NCBI RefSeq assembly: GCF_900119845.1
Contig: NZ_FPKU01000002.1
Span: 1,087,381-1,151,380, forward strand
Length of the DNA: 64,000 bases
Direction: 5' to 3'
DNA from: Devosia enhydra
GTDB lineage: Bacteria > Pseudomonadota > Alphaproteobacteria > Rhizobiales > Devosiaceae
The position numbers and the translations under genes are program-made. Positions 8,276-16,975 of this stretch are shown here, piece after piece. The notes beneath the pieces were generated by a model that saw nothing but the letters and a program-made list of their open reading frames with translations, ran no database searches and was not told the origin of the DNA. Numbering within the stretch: position 1 is the first letter of the stretch; the number at the start of each line of letters is the position of its first letter.

Positions 8276-8848
8276 TCAGGCGGTTTCGGGCACGCGCAGC
8301 CCCAGCCCGCCCAGTTCGGCGGCCAGCGCGTCAAGATAGCGGTCGGCCATGCCGAGCGCCATCAGGTGGCGCGCCGTCTCGACTACATATTCCGGGTTGG
8401 GCCCTGATTCTCCATGCCCGTCCCGCACCAACCGCAACTGCTCGGCTTGCTCCAGATTGCCGGCATATTGGGGGTGGCTGGTATCGACGACGAAGGCCAG
8501 CGCCCTGACCATGCGACCATCGGCGAGCCGCACCGGCCGCCAGACCGCGCGATAGACGCCGCTGTCCATCTCCCGGTCGAGAAGATAGGCGTAGACTTCC
8601 GACCAGTCGCGCGCCGGCACCTCGAAACCCATGCCGCGGCACGAGCCGCCGGCAACGAGCCCCAGCACCAGCCCCGGCCGCTCGCGCGTACCGCGATGGC
8701 GGTGCGAATAGATGCAGAGCCGGCGATGGGCGCCGCGCAGCAGCGCCGCCTGCCGGCTGGCAAAAGGGAAGCCCGGCCGCCAGATCAGCGAGCCATACCC
8801 AAAAACCCAGAGCGGTTCGGCGCCCTGCGATGCTTCGTCGCGTGCCAT
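8276..8848 (-). CDS. ChaC-like gamma-glutamylcyclotransferase (paralogue 2)
   Basis: A 190-residue ChaC/GGCT-fold protein with FGYGSLIWRPGF near the N-terminus, RLCIYSHRHRGT and PGLVLGL following, as in glutathione-specific cyclotransferases. It is closer to the usual ChaC length than the 236-aa paralogue at 1.8 kb, with which it shares the order of motifs. I chose ATG 8848 (MARDEASQGAE); ATG 8860 in frame would add MDVT, and both have weak ribosome sites. It is divergent from the DUF2125 gene (89 bp gap), a pairing usual in Rhizobiales. Confidence 0.88.
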   Translation of the reverse strand: MARDEASQGAEPLWVFGYGSLIWRPGFPFASRQAALLRGAHRRLCIYSHRHRGTRERPGLVLGLVAGGSCRGMGFEVPARDWSEVYAYLLDREMDSGVYRAVWRPVRLADGRMVRALAFVVDTSHPQYAGNLEQAEQLRLVRDGHGESGPNPEYVVETARHLMALGMADRYLDALAAELGGLGLRVPETA

Positions 8849-8936
8849 AGTCACGTCCATTTGGTAGGGCCTGTGGGGTGTGTCGCGCAAGCCTTCGGGT
8901 TGCGCGGCGGCCATGCGCGAGAAGGATGGACAAAGC

Positions 8937-9905
8937 ATGAAGCCTTTCGGATTTCTCGCCGGTGTGGTGGCACTGGTCGCCGTGGTTTGGACGGCAGGCT
9001 GGCTCTATGTCGCCCTGCAGGCGCGCGGCGCGATTGACCAGATGGCGCTCGCCGATGGCGAAACCAGTCCGCGCCTCAACTGCGGACGGCTCGACATCTC
9101 CGGCTTTCCCTTCCGCTTCGACCTGGCCTGCGTGGATGCGACGCTGGTTTCTGGCGATACCACCGCGCAGATGGCGGAGTTGCGCGCTTCCGTGCTCGTC
9201 TACCGCCCCACCCATGCTGTGCTGTCGGGGCGCGGCCCGATCGATCTCGAGGATGCCTTCACCGGCAGCCGCAGCCAGCTGACCTTTGCCGGGCTCGAAG
9301 GCAGCGTCAGGCTCAACGGCTGGTCGCTCGCCCGCGCCTCGCTGGTGGCCACCGAGCTCTCGCTCATCGACACGACCTTCGAGGCCCGTACCGTCGGCAC
9401 GGCGGCCGAGGCCCAGGCCCATCTCATCGACCGGCCCGAAGCGCGTGACGCCACCGCCGGCACCACGACGCTTGGCGCCTATGTGCAGCTTCAGGGCGTC
9501 GATGCGCCCGGCGTAGAGATCGCAGGTGGCGAGGCGGTGCTCGAGGCCGATCTCGCCAACGTGCCCGATGACGTGCGGCGCTTCGCCGAGCCGGGCATCC
9601 TGCCGGCCTGGCAGGCCTCTGGCGGCGAACTGGTGCTGACCACGCTCAAGGGCACCGCCGGCGAGCGCTCGGTGGAGGCGTCGGGCACGCTGGGGCTCGA
9701 TGCCGAGGGGCGCATCGAGGGGCAGGTGCAGCTGGGCTCACGCGGCATCGCCGAGCTCATCGAGCCGCTGCTGCCGCGCGAACTCGGCGCCATGATCCTG
9801 GGCACGCGCGCCGAGGATGGAAGCTACCGCCAGCAGCTCAATGCGCGCGGCGGCGTCCTGTTTTCTGGCTTCGTGCCGCTGACATCGCTGCCGCCGGTCT
9901 TCTGA
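8937..9905 (+). CDS. DUF2125 envelope protein
   Basis: A 322-residue protein with an N-terminal membrane anchor or signal (about residues 4-26: FLAGVVALVAVVWTAGWLYV) and the DUF2125 hallmark of two cysteines around SGFPFRFDLAC near residues 50-65. The rest looks like a periplasmic beta-rich domain. DUF2125 proteins are restricted to Alphaproteobacteria and their function is unknown. It is convergent with tyrA, with 6 bp between the stops. Confidence 0.85.
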   Translation: MKPFGFLAGVVALVAVVWTAGWLYVALQARGAIDQMALADGETSPRLNCGRLDISGFPFRFDLACVDATLVSGDTTAQMAELRASVLVYRPTHAVLSGRGPIDLEDAFTGSRSQLTFAGLEGSVRLNGWSLARASLVATELSLIDTTFEARTVGTAAEAQAHLIDRPEARDATAGTTTLGAYVQLQGVDAPGVEIAGGEAVLEADLANVPDDVRRFAEPGILPAWQASGGELVLTTLKGTAGERSVEASGTLGLDAEGRIEGQVQLGSRGIAELIEPLLPRELGAMILGTRAEDGSYRQQLNARGGVLFSGFVPLTSLPPVF

Positions 9906-9911
9906 GGTTGC

Positions 9912-10856
9912 TCAGGCCGAACCCTTGTCCGTGGCTTCGGGTTTGGCCGGGCTGCCCTGCAGCCGTCCGAAATCGGGCGCCGAGGTTTCCTGTCCCGCCG
10001 TGATGATCGAGCGGCGGATGGCGCGGGTTCGGGTGAAAAGCTCTTCCATCGCCGGCCCGTCCCCGACGCGTACCGCCCGTTGCAGGCGCGACAGATCCTC
10101 GAGGAAGCGCCCCAGCATTTCGAGCACGGCATCGCGATTGGTGAGGAACACGTCGCGCCACATCACCGGGTCGGAAGCGGCTATGCGGGTGAAGTCGCGA
10201 AAGCCCGAGGCCGAGAACTTGATCACCTCGGAGCGGGTATCCTGCTCGAGGTCGGCCACCGTGCCCACGATGTTGTAGGCGATCAGGTGCGGCACGTGGC
10301 TGGTGATGGCCAGCACCAGGTCGTGATGGTCGGGGCTCATGCACTCGACCCGCGAACCCAGCGCCTGCCAGAACGTCACGAGGCGATCCACGGCCTTGGG
10401 ATCGGCGTCCGCGCCGGGGGTCAGCACGCACCAGCGGTTGATGAAGAGGTCGGCAAAGCCGGCCGAGGGTCCCGAATGCTCGGTGCCCGCGATGGGGTGA
10501 CCGGGAATGAAATGCACGCCTTCGGGCAGATGCGGGGCCACGACCTTGACCACATGCGCCTTGACCGAACCCACATCGGAGAGAATGGCGCCGGGCTCGA
10601 GGGCCGGCCCGATCTCGGCCATCACCGCGCCATAGGCGCCCACGGGGGTGCACAAAATGACGAGGTCGGCGCCGCGCACGGCCTCGGCGGCGCTGGTGGT
10701 GTAGCTGTCGCCAAGGCCCAGCGCCTCGGCCTCATCGAGCGTTTCCTGCCGCCGTGTGGCGATGGCGATCGATCTGGCCAGCCCATGACGCCTGACGCCA
10801 TGGGCGATCGAGGAGCCGATGAGCCCGATGCCCACAAGCGCGATTTTTTCGAACAT
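9912..10856 (-). CDS. tyrA: Prephenate/arogenate dehydrogenase
   Basis: A 314-residue enzyme of tyrosine synthesis that oxidatively decarboxylates prephenate or arogenate with NAD(P). The N-terminus KIALVGIGLIGSSIAHG is a Rossmann dinucleotide-binding fold; SDVGSVK and FIPGHPIAGTEHSG are family motifs (catalytic His in GHPIAGTE). The ATG at 10856 overlaps the hisC stop by one base (TGATG), so it is translated after hisC. The C-terminal tail is Pro/Lys-rich and not conserved. The hisC-tyrA pairing supports an aromatic-aminotransferase role for hisC too. Confidence 0.94.
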   Translation of the reverse strand: MFEKIALVGIGLIGSSIAHGVRRHGLARSIAIATRRQETLDEAEALGLGDSYTTSAAEAVRGADLVILCTPVGAYGAVMAEIGPALEPGAILSDVGSVKAHVVKVVAPHLPEGVHFIPGHPIAGTEHSGPSAGFADLFINRWCVLTPGADADPKAVDRLVTFWQALGSRVECMSPDHHDLVLAITSHVPHLIAYNIVGTVADLEQDTRSEVIKFSASGFRDFTRIAASDPVMWRDVFLTNRDAVLEMLGRFLEDLSRLQRAVRVGDGPAMEELFTRTRAIRRSIITAGQETSAPDFGRLQGSPAKPEATDKGSA

Positions 10857-11986
10857 CAGCGCTGCTCCCCGTCGACCGGGCCCTTGGCCCCGAAATCCTT
10901 GAGCACCTCGACCACCCGCCGCATGTCCGGTTCGAGCCCGATCGAGATGCGCAAGCCGTTGGTGATGCCGTAGCTGTGCATTTCGCGCACCAGCAGGCCT
11001 TGGTCGCGCAGGGCCGTGAAGGCGGCGCGCGAAATCTCGGGGGTCGCGAACAGTGCCAGCACGAAATTGCCCTGGCTGGGTGGCACGCGGATGGCGTTGG
11101 ACGAAAGGCTCGCCGCGAGCCACTCGCGCCACCGGGCATTGTGGGCGCAAAGCCGGGCGGTGAACTCGGTGTCCCGCGCGGCAGCCTCGGCGGCCGCCTG
11201 GCCCGACAGCGACACGTTGAAAGGCCCGCGAATGCGGTTGACCGCATCCACCACATGGGCCGGCCCATACATCCAGCCCACCCGCTCCCCGGCAATGCCC
11301 ATCTTGGAGAAGGTGCGCACCATCACGACGTTTTCGGCCGCATCGACCAGCCGGACGCCGACCTCATAATCATCGGCCGTGACATATTCGGCATAGGCAT
11401 TGTCGATGACGAGAAGGATGTCGGGCCTGAGGCCGGCATGAAGCCGGTTGACCTCGGCGGCCGAAAGATAGGTGCCCGTGGGATTGTTGGGGTTGGCGAG
11501 AAAGACGATCCGCGTGCGCTCGGTCACAGCCGCCAGCAGCGCGTCGACATCGGCGCGATAATCGGTCTCGGGCGCCATGATGATCTCGGCCGAGGCGCCG
11601 CGCGTGATGATGGGATAGACGTTGAAGCCATACTGGCTCATCACCGCCGCATCGCCTTCGCCCAGATAGACCTGGGCGAGCAGGTGCAGCAGGTCATCCG
11701 ACCCGAAACCGCAGACGATGCGGTCGGGGTCAAGCCCATGCACCTCGCCCAGAGCCGTCCGCAGAGCGCGCGAAGACCCCTCGGGATAGACATGGATCCT
11801 GTCGGCCATGGCGCGCGAGGCTTCGGCGGCCTTGGGGCTTGCGCCCAGCGGGCTCTCATTGGCCGAGAGCTTGACCAGCGTCACCCCGGCCGGCACGTCG
11901 GAACGGCCTGGCACATAGGGCGCGATCTTGAGGATGCCGGGCTGCGGCTCAGGTCGGGCGGGCGTCGTCGGCGTCTTCGTCGTCAT
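10856..11986 (-). CDS. hisC: Histidinol-phosphate / aromatic aminotransferase
   Basis: A 376-residue fold-I PLP aminotransferase. Visible are FLANPNNPTGTY, DNAYAEYV and RTFSKMGIAGERVGW with the PLP lysine in FSK. HisC makes histidinol phosphate from imidazole-acetol phosphate; next to tyrA it may also act on aromatic keto acids, which is inference. I chose ATG 11986 (MTTKTPTTPARPEPQPGILKIAPYV) as the family-like start; in-frame starts at 12022 and a TTG at 12046 exist. It overlaps tyrA by one base and follows the methyltransferase gene at 12.05 kb. Confidence 0.93.
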   Translation of the reverse strand: MTTKTPTTPARPEPQPGILKIAPYVPGRSDVPAGVTLVKLSANESPLGASPKAAEASRAMADRIHVYPEGSSRALRTALGEVHGLDPDRIVCGFGSDDLLHLLAQVYLGEGDAAVMSQYGFNVYPIITRGASAEIIMAPETDYRADVDALLAAVTERTRIVFLANPNNPTGTYLSAAEVNRLHAGLRPDILLVIDNAYAEYVTADDYEVGVRLVDAAENVVMVRTFSKMGIAGERVGWMYGPAHVVDAVNRIRGPFNVSLSGQAAAEAAARDTEFTARLCAHNARWREWLAASLSSNAIRVPPSQGNFVLALFATPEISRAAFTALRDQGLLVREMHSYGITNGLRISIGLEPDMRRVVEVLKDFGAKGPVDGEQR

Positions 11987-12049
11987 GGGTCCGGGGCCGG
12001 GGATGAAGGGCGCGCGGACCATAGAGAAAGGCCGACCCGAAGGCAAAGC

Positions 12050-12793
12050 CTAGATGTCGCGCGGCAGGTTCATCGCCGCCTGCGGCGCCATGGCGGGCAC
12101 GCGCACGAAGCGCTCGAGCCGCTTTCGGCGCGGCACGGCGGGAAAGAGTTCCTTGCGGGCGAGGACGCACATGATGCCCGCACCGAACGGCCCGAGCGGC
12201 CGCCCGATGCGTTCGATCGCCCGGGCCCAGCCGAGCAGCGGCCGGGCGCTGATCGGGGGCATGTGCAGGCGATAGGCCCAGCGCTCGGGCACGAAGGAAT
12301 GGTCGCGCAGCAGCCGCTCGAGCTGCGAGCGGCTATAGGGGTGGCCGGCGCCGAAGGGCGTGTTGTCCAGATGCGCCCAGAGCCCGGCGCGGCGCGGCAC
12401 CACGATCACCAGCCGCGCATTGGGTGCCGAGACCCGCCAGAGCTCGCGCATCAGCTCCTCGGCATCGGCGATATGCTCGAAGCTGTGGAGCGCGATGGTC
12501 AGGTCGATGGCCGAATCGGTCAGCGGCAGGTCGAGCGGGTCGACGAGAACCGTCCGCGACAGGCCGGTCGCGGGCCAGGCCACGGCGCCCTGGCGCTCGG
12601 GCATGAAGGCCATCACGCGCTCGGGCGCCCCGGCCATGCCGGCAAGGCAGGGTATGGCGTAGCCCAGCCCCATCACCCGCCGCTCACGCAGGTCTCCGGC
12701 GAGGTCAGCCACCGTCTCGGACAGCACCGCGCCCACCACCTCGCCCAGGGGCGAGTTGTAAAAGCCGATCAGCCGCCGCACGTCGGGCGTCAT
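12050..12793 (-). CDS. Class I SAM-dependent methyltransferase
   Basis: A 247-residue protein with a methyltransferase-type core: MGLGYAIPCLAG in the motif-I position, VDPLDLPLTDSAIDLTIALHSFEHIADAEELMRELWRV as motifs II-III, and LVIVVPRR after it. The motif-I glycine pattern is weaker than normal. The same gene sits beside gloB and hisC/tyrA in many Rhizobiales; its substrate is unknown. Start ATG 12793 (MTPDVRRLIGFYNSPLGEVV) is preceded by GGAG and fits homologues I know; an open frame continues to 12850. Confidence 0.83.
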   Translation of the reverse strand: MTPDVRRLIGFYNSPLGEVVGAVLSETVADLAGDLRERRVMGLGYAIPCLAGMAGAPERVMAFMPERQGAVAWPATGLSRTVLVDPLDLPLTDSAIDLTIALHSFEHIADAEELMRELWRVSAPNARLVIVVPRRAGLWAHLDNTPFGAGHPYSRSQLERLLRDHSFVPERWAYRLHMPPISARPLLGWARAIERIGRPLGPFGAGIMCVLARKELFPAVPRRKRLERFVRVPAMAPQAAMNLPRDI

Positions 12794-12895
12794 CTCCAGT
12801 GTCCCTTTACTGGCTTCGCGACGGGTGGACTCTGGCGCATGAAGCGTCAAAAGTCACCCCGACCCCGAATCCCTTGTTTTCCGGAGCCTGCCGCG

Positions 12896-13669
12896 ATGAG
12901 CCTTCTGATCGATATCTTCATGTGCCGGACCGATAATTACGGCTATCTCGTGCACGATACCGAAACCCGGCGCACGGCCGCGATCGATGCGCCCGATGCC
13001 AAGGCGATCAAGGCAGCGCTCGAACGGCGCGGCTGGAGCCTCTCGGACATCTTCATCACCCACCACCATGTCGACCATGTCGAAGGCATTCCGGTGCTCG
13101 ACCGGGAATTCTCGGTGCGGGTCACCGGGCCCAAGGCCGAGGCCACCAAGATCCTCGGGCTCGACGTGCTGGTCGAGCCCGGCGACCGGGTCTCGCTGGG
13201 TGCCACGACCTTCCAGATCATCGGTACGCCGGGCCATACGCTGGGCCATATCGCCTATTACGACGCGGCGGGCGGGCACCTCTTTTCAGCCGATGCACTC
13301 TTTTCGATGGGCGTTGGCCGCATGTTCGAGGGCAAGCCCGGCCCGATGTGGGAAGGGCTGGAGACGCTGCGCGAATTGCCCGACGAGACGCTGATCTATT
13401 GCGGGCACGAATACACCGAGGCCAATGCCGCCTTCGCCCAGCATGTCGATCCCAACAACCCGGCCCTGCGCATCCGGGCCGCCGAGGTCAAGCGCATGCG
13501 CGCCAATAACGAGTTCACCATTCCGGTCTCGATGGCGATGGAAAAGGCAACCAATCCCTTCCTCCGGGCCGATCTGCCGCAGATGGCCAAGGCGATGAAC
13601 CTGCCGCAGGGCACTTCGGCGGCACAGGTCTTCGCGGCGCTGCGCAAGGCCAAGGACGACTTCAAATAG
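12896..13669 (+). CDS. gloB: Hydroxyacylglutathione hydrolase (glyoxalase II)
   Basis: A 257-residue metallo-beta-lactamase-fold enzyme that hydrolyses S-lactoylglutathione in methylglyoxal detoxification. The metal motif THHHVDHVEG lies near residue 55, with GTPGHTLGHI near 110, FSADALF near 130 and GHEYTEAN near 170, and a glyoxalase II C-terminal domain. The frame is open far upstream through antisense sequence; ATG 12896 (MSLLIDIFMCRTDNYG) matches the family start. It is divergent from the methyltransferase gene with about 100 bp between them. Confidence 0.95.
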   Translation: MSLLIDIFMCRTDNYGYLVHDTETRRTAAIDAPDAKAIKAALERRGWSLSDIFITHHHVDHVEGIPVLDREFSVRVTGPKAEATKILGLDVLVEPGDRVSLGATTFQIIGTPGHTLGHIAYYDAAGGHLFSADALFSMGVGRMFEGKPGPMWEGLETLRELPDETLIYCGHEYTEANAAFAQHVDPNNPALRIRAAEVKRMRANNEFTIPVSMAMEKATNPFLRADLPQMAKAMNLPQGTSAAQVFAALRKAKDDFK

Positions 13670-13675
13670 GCGGCT

Positions 13676-13717
13676 GTTAACCATCTCTGGTAATAAAGCG
13701 GTAACCAAGGTTAACGC
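13676..13717 (+). promoter_or_regulatory. Cluster of GTTAACC-like half-sites
   Basis: Three related half-sites lie close together: GTTAACC (13677-13683, running on as TTAACCAT, the CtrA-type half-site), GGTAACC (13700-13706) and GGTTAAC (13709-13715), the last two being nearly inverted. They lie ahead of the small open frame and the D,D-carboxypeptidase gene. CtrA control of cell-wall genes is known in Alphaproteobacteria, but the classical TTAA-N7-TTAA spacing is not met here. Confidence 0.35.
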
Positions 13718-13798
13718 AGCCTTGCAACCCATGCCCCCGGTCGCGACGTTGAGCCCAGTTGCACAACGGATGCCGGGAGCATCGTCATCACCCACGGC

Positions 13799-13996
13799 GT
13801 GGCACAGGGCGGGCAGGCAGGCGGGGATCGGGACACCGGTTTCCGCGCCGACTTCGTGTCGCAGGTGCTCGCGACCGTTTCGCGCGAGCCGCCCGACCGT
13901 CCGGTGCGGCGGGTTGCCGACCGGGCTTATGCACAGGCCCTCGCCTCGGCAGTGCGCCGGGTTCCGGCCGGCTACAGGGTCAGCCGCTCGGCCTGA
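13799..13996 (+). CDS. Possible small conserved protein (65 aa)
   Basis: A short frame from GTG 13799 encodes 65 residues. After a Gly/Gln-rich start comes TGFRADFVSQVLATVSREP, then an Arg/Ala-rich region and an end GYRVSRSA. Small proteins with an F-x-x-x-FV-x-Q-L-x-A core followed by a Tyr/Ala segment are common and unannotated in Rhizobiales, which is why I list this frame over the two others open here. No convincing ribosome site is seen, and the frame stays open upstream without an ATG. It lies between gloB and the carboxypeptidase gene. Confidence 0.4.
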   Translation: MAQGGQAGGDRDTGFRADFVSQVLATVSREPPDRPVRRVADRAYAQALASAVRRVPAGYRVSRSA

Positions 13997-14043
13997 AGTC
14001 AAAAAGCCTTGACGAGCGGCGGCTCGCGTTGAGCCCTCGGGCC

Positions 14044-15165
14044 ATGGCTGCTATGAGGGGCGGGTTCCGCTTCAACAGCAGGGTTGCCCCGCCAGTGCAT
14101 CTTGGCCGTATCCTTTTCGCCGCGCTTCTCGTCGTTCCGCTGCTGCTGGGCACCGCGCGTGCCAATCCCATGCTGCTCGTCGACATGCGCTCGGGCGAAA
14201 TCCTCGCCGCCGAGGATGCCGGCCAGCCCTGGCATCCGGCCTCGCTGACCAAGCTGATGACGGCCTATGTCGCCTTTGCCGCCATCCGGCAGGGCCGGCT
14301 CTCCCTCGATACGCCCATCAGAATCTCGCAGAATGCGTGGAATCAGGCGCCGAGCAAGTCGGGTCTCGAGGTCGGCAGTTCCATCACCCTGCGCGACGGG
14401 CTCTATCTGCTCATCGTCAAATCGGCCAACGACGTCGCCGTCGCCATTTCCGAGGCGGTGGCGGGCTCCGAAAAGGCCTTCGTCGCCGAAATGAACCAGA
14501 TCGCCGCCGCGATGGGGCTCACGGCCACCAATTTCGTCAATCCGCACGGGCTGCACAACAAGGCGCAGGTCACTTCGGCGCGCGACCTGGCGGTGCTGAC
14601 CCTCTATATCCGTCGCGACTATCCCGAATATTTGCCGCTCTTTGCCACCGAGGCGGTGATGCTGGGCACCGCGAAAATGGAATCGCAGAACGGGCTCCTC
14701 ACCAGCTTTCTTGGCACCACGGGCATGAAGACCGGCTATGTCTGCGCCTCGGGCCTCAACATCGTCGCCACCAACGAGCGCAACGGCCGCTCGCTGCTTG
14801 CCGTCGTGCTGGGCGCCTCCTCGGCGCGCGAGCGCAACGAGATGACGGCCGAACTCTTCCTCAAGGCCGAGGCGGGGCAGGTGAGGGGGACGGGCCAGAG
14901 CATCGTCGCCTATGCCAATGCGTCGGGCGTGGCTCCGCGAGACATGCGGCCCCTGATCTGCGGCAAGGACTCCAAGGAATATGTCGCGGCCCGCGAAAAG
15001 GCTTTTCCCTACGGCCTCAAGGGGCAGCCGAGCTTCCTGACCGATACCGTCACCGGCCCTGTGCATGTGGCGACCGATCTGGGTCGCATCCGCACCATTC
15101 CCTGGCCGCGTCCGCGCCCCGTCTATGCACCCACCACGGTTGCGGGCGGCGTCAGCCTGCGCTGA
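14044..15165 (+). CDS. dacC: D-alanyl-D-alanine carboxypeptidase (penicillin-binding, DacA/DacC type)
   Basis: A 373-residue periplasmic serine peptidase that trims the terminal D-Ala of peptidoglycan stem peptides. The three active-site motifs are in order: SLTK with Ser68, SAN at 127-129, and KTG at 229-231. A signal peptide (FAALLVVPLLLGTARA) ends near residue 40. ATG 14044 (MAAMRGGFRF) is chosen; ATG 14053 is possible. The C-terminal domain is short and ends in a Pro/Arg-rich tail (IPWPRPRPVYAPT). Its last 14 bp overlap the end of the convergent TusA-like gene. Confidence 0.92.
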   Translation: MAAMRGGFRFNSRVAPPVHLGRILFAALLVVPLLLGTARANPMLLVDMRSGEILAAEDAGQPWHPASLTKLMTAYVAFAAIRQGRLSLDTPIRISQNAWNQAPSKSGLEVGSSITLRDGLYLLIVKSANDVAVAISEAVAGSEKAFVAEMNQIAAAMGLTATNFVNPHGLHNKAQVTSARDLAVLTLYIRRDYPEYLPLFATEAVMLGTAKMESQNGLLTSFLGTTGMKTGYVCASGLNIVATNERNGRSLLAVVLGASSARERNEMTAELFLKAEAGQVRGTGQSIVAYANASGVAPRDMRPLICGKDSKEYVAAREKAFPYGLKGQPSFLTDTVTGPVHVATDLGRIRTIPWPRPRPVYAPTTVAGGVSLR

Positions 15166-15412
15166 GGATCGAAAAGCGGTAGACCTCGTCCTCGATGGTC
15201 ATGCTGCAGGCGTGGCCGTGCTGCCGGCAATGCAGCGGAATATCGATCCGCGCCATCGGGTCGGTCGCCAGCACCACGAACGCCGTGCCGGCACCAGCCG
15301 CCCCGAGCGCCTTTTCGAGCCGCAGCACGGGCAGGGGACAACGCAGGTTGCGGGCATCGATGAGGATCGGCTCACTCGGCAAGCGGCGGCCCCCGATGGA
15401 TTGGGCGGGCAC
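15152..15412 (-). CDS. TusA/SirA-family sulfurtransferase-like protein
   Basis: An 86-residue protein of the TusA (YeeD/SirA) fold: IDARNLRCPLPVLRLEKAL contains the CPxP motif with the sulfur-carrying cysteine, followed by the typical small alpha/beta core. TusA relays persulfide sulfur to tRNA thiolation or other pathways; the exact role of stand-alone homologues in Alphaproteobacteria is not settled. The start is a GTG at 15412 with AGGCGA just upstream. It is convergent with, and overlaps by 14 bp, the carboxypeptidase gene; a tRNA gene lies upstream. Confidence 0.88.
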   Translation of the reverse strand: MPAQSIGGRRLPSEPILIDARNLRCPLPVLRLEKALGAAGAGTAFVVLATDPMARIDIPLHCRQHGHACSMTIEDEVYRFSILSAG

Positions 15413-15464
15413 TCGGATCGCCTGCCGGGCCTATCCGGCGCGATCCGTCGTGCTGCATGGCTTT

Positions 15465-15541
15465 TGGTGACCCCGGCGCGATTCGAACGCGCGACCCCAG
15501 GATTAGGAATCCTGTGCTCTATCCTGCTGAGCTACGGGGTC
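15465..15541 (-). tRNA. tRNA-Arg (anticodon CCT)
   Basis: Reading the minus strand gives a full cloverleaf of 77 nt with encoded CCA. The acceptor GACCCCG pairs with CGGGGTC, followed by A-CCA. The D arm has GCTCAGCAGGATAGAGC, the anticodon stem CAGGA/TCCTG holds the loop TTCCTAA with anticodon CCT, and the T arm has GTTCGAATC. It decodes AGG. It stands alone between the TusA-like gene and the diguanylate cyclase gene. Confidence 0.96.
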
Positions 15542-15782
15542 ACACGAGCGAGCCCATAGCAAATTGCGCGCCGCCGGGAAACCCGTTTGCGCACGCAGCC
15601 GGCCAGATCGACGGGATCGGCAGCCGCACGGTCGCACAAGTGCCACAGATGGGGTAGATCCGCCGTGCGCTGTCAGGTCTCGTTAACCGTTGATGCAGCC
15701 GGATGTGGTAAGGGTTTGGTCAGTTCTCCGGCTGGCGCGCCACTGGCGCCGGCCATGGTCCTAAAAACGCGCGGTTGCCCAG

Positions 15783-16931
15783 GTGCTACTCGACTACAAC
15801 TCGCTGTTACTTGCGGTTGGGCTGTCCGCCGTGGGTTTGTGCATGACCTTCTTTGCCGCGTGGCTGTCGTCGCGGGCCGAGCGGTTCATGCTCACCTGGT
15901 CGCTGGGGCTGTTGCTGGTGGTGGGCAACATCCTCGCCTTTTCGAGCTACAATCAGGTCTATAATCCGTTCGTCGGCGCCCTCGCCTTCGCGCTGCTCGT
16001 TTTCGGCCTCGCCGTGATCTTCGGGGCGGCCCGCGAGTTTCGCCTGCGCCGGCCGCGCGGGCAGATGATCCTCTCCATCGGCATTCCCGGAGCCGTTTTC
16101 GTGGCCCTGCCCTTCGCGCTGGGGCTGGATGGCCTCGGCGTCATCATCGGCAATCTCCTTGCCGCGCTGCTGCTTGGCGCGACCGCGATCGAATACTGGG
16201 CCGGCCGCAAGGAGGCGCCGCTGCCGATCTTTGCCGTCGTGCTGCTCTATGCCGTGTGCGCTTTGTCCTTCCTGCCCTGCGCGGCACTCGTGATCCTTGC
16301 CGGCAATCTCTCGATCGGCGCGGCCCCCAGCAACTGGGCCGAGGACCTCAATCTCACCATCTGCATCATCACGCTCACGGGTATCGGGGCGCTCTCGCTG
16401 TCGCTCAATCAGTCCCGGCTCACCCAGCGTCACCGCCACGAGGCCGAGACCGATGTGCTCACCGGCCTCCTCAATCGGCGGGCAATGTTTGATCGCTATG
16501 GCAGCTCCATGCTGCCGGCCAATGTGGCCATGATCCTGTTCGATCTCGATGACTTCAAGTCGATCAACGATCGCTTCGGCCATGCGGTCGGCGACGCGGT
16601 GCTGCGCAAGTTTACAGCCGCGCTGCGCTCGGCGGCAGGGCCTGACGATCTGGCCGTGCGCATGGGAGGCGAGGAGTTCGCCCTGCTGGTTCTCGAGGCT
16701 TCCACCGAGGGTGCGCTCAAATCAGCCGAGGCGGTGCGGCTTGCCTTCGAGGCGGAAGCGATGCTCACCGATGCCGGGCTCTTGCAGACCACGGTTTCGG
16801 CCGGCCTCTGCTTTTCCGATGCGCCCATCGCCCTCGAGGAGTCGCTGAGGCGCGCCGATTCGGCGCTCTACCGGGCCAAGCGCGACGGGCGAAACCGGGT
16901 GGTGGCGTGCAATCTGCGGCTGGTGGCTTGA
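15783..16931 (+). CDS. Membrane-bound diguanylate cyclase (GGDEF)
   Basis: A 382-residue protein with about six hydrophobic segments in residues 5-205 (a MASE-like sensory membrane region of unknown type), then a GGDEF domain from about residue 220. The active-site loop is GGEEF at 295-299, and FDLDDFKSINDRFGH is the substrate-binding region. The product is cyclic di-GMP. The inhibitory RxxD site five residues before GGEEF is absent (GPDD instead), so product feedback through the classical I-site is unlikely. The start is GTG 15783; the ribosome site is weak. No EAL domain is fused. Confidence 0.9.
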   Translation: MLLDYNSLLLAVGLSAVGLCMTFFAAWLSSRAERFMLTWSLGLLLVVGNILAFSSYNQVYNPFVGALAFALLVFGLAVIFGAAREFRLRRPRGQMILSIGIPGAVFVALPFALGLDGLGVIIGNLLAALLLGATAIEYWAGRKEAPLPIFAVVLLYAVCALSFLPCAALVILAGNLSIGAAPSNWAEDLNLTICIITLTGIGALSLSLNQSRLTQRHRHEAETDVLTGLLNRRAMFDRYGSSMLPANVAMILFDLDDFKSINDRFGHAVGDAVLRKFTAALRSAAGPDDLAVRMGGEEFALLVLEASTEGALKSAEAVRLAFEAEAMLTDAGLLQTTVSAGLCFSDAPIALEESLRRADSALYRAKRDGRNRVVACNLRLVA

Positions 16932-16975
16932 AGCCCATGGGCATCATCGCAATCGAGCAATTTCGCCGCAATCTT

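Noticed and set aside
12941-12960. A GloB start further upstream
   Set aside because: The family begins with MxLxIxxFxCRxDNYGYL, which fits ATG 12896; sequence before it is the divergent promoter region.
10976-13669. 897-codon open frame on the plus strand
   Set aside because: It is antisense to hisC and the methyltransferase gene and only its end (gloB, from 12896) has protein-like sequence; GC-rich codon use keeps the frame open.
15457-15657. Short frame with ARFERATPG-like peptide
   Set aside because: This is the well-known false translation of a tRNA gene; the tRNA-Arg explains it.
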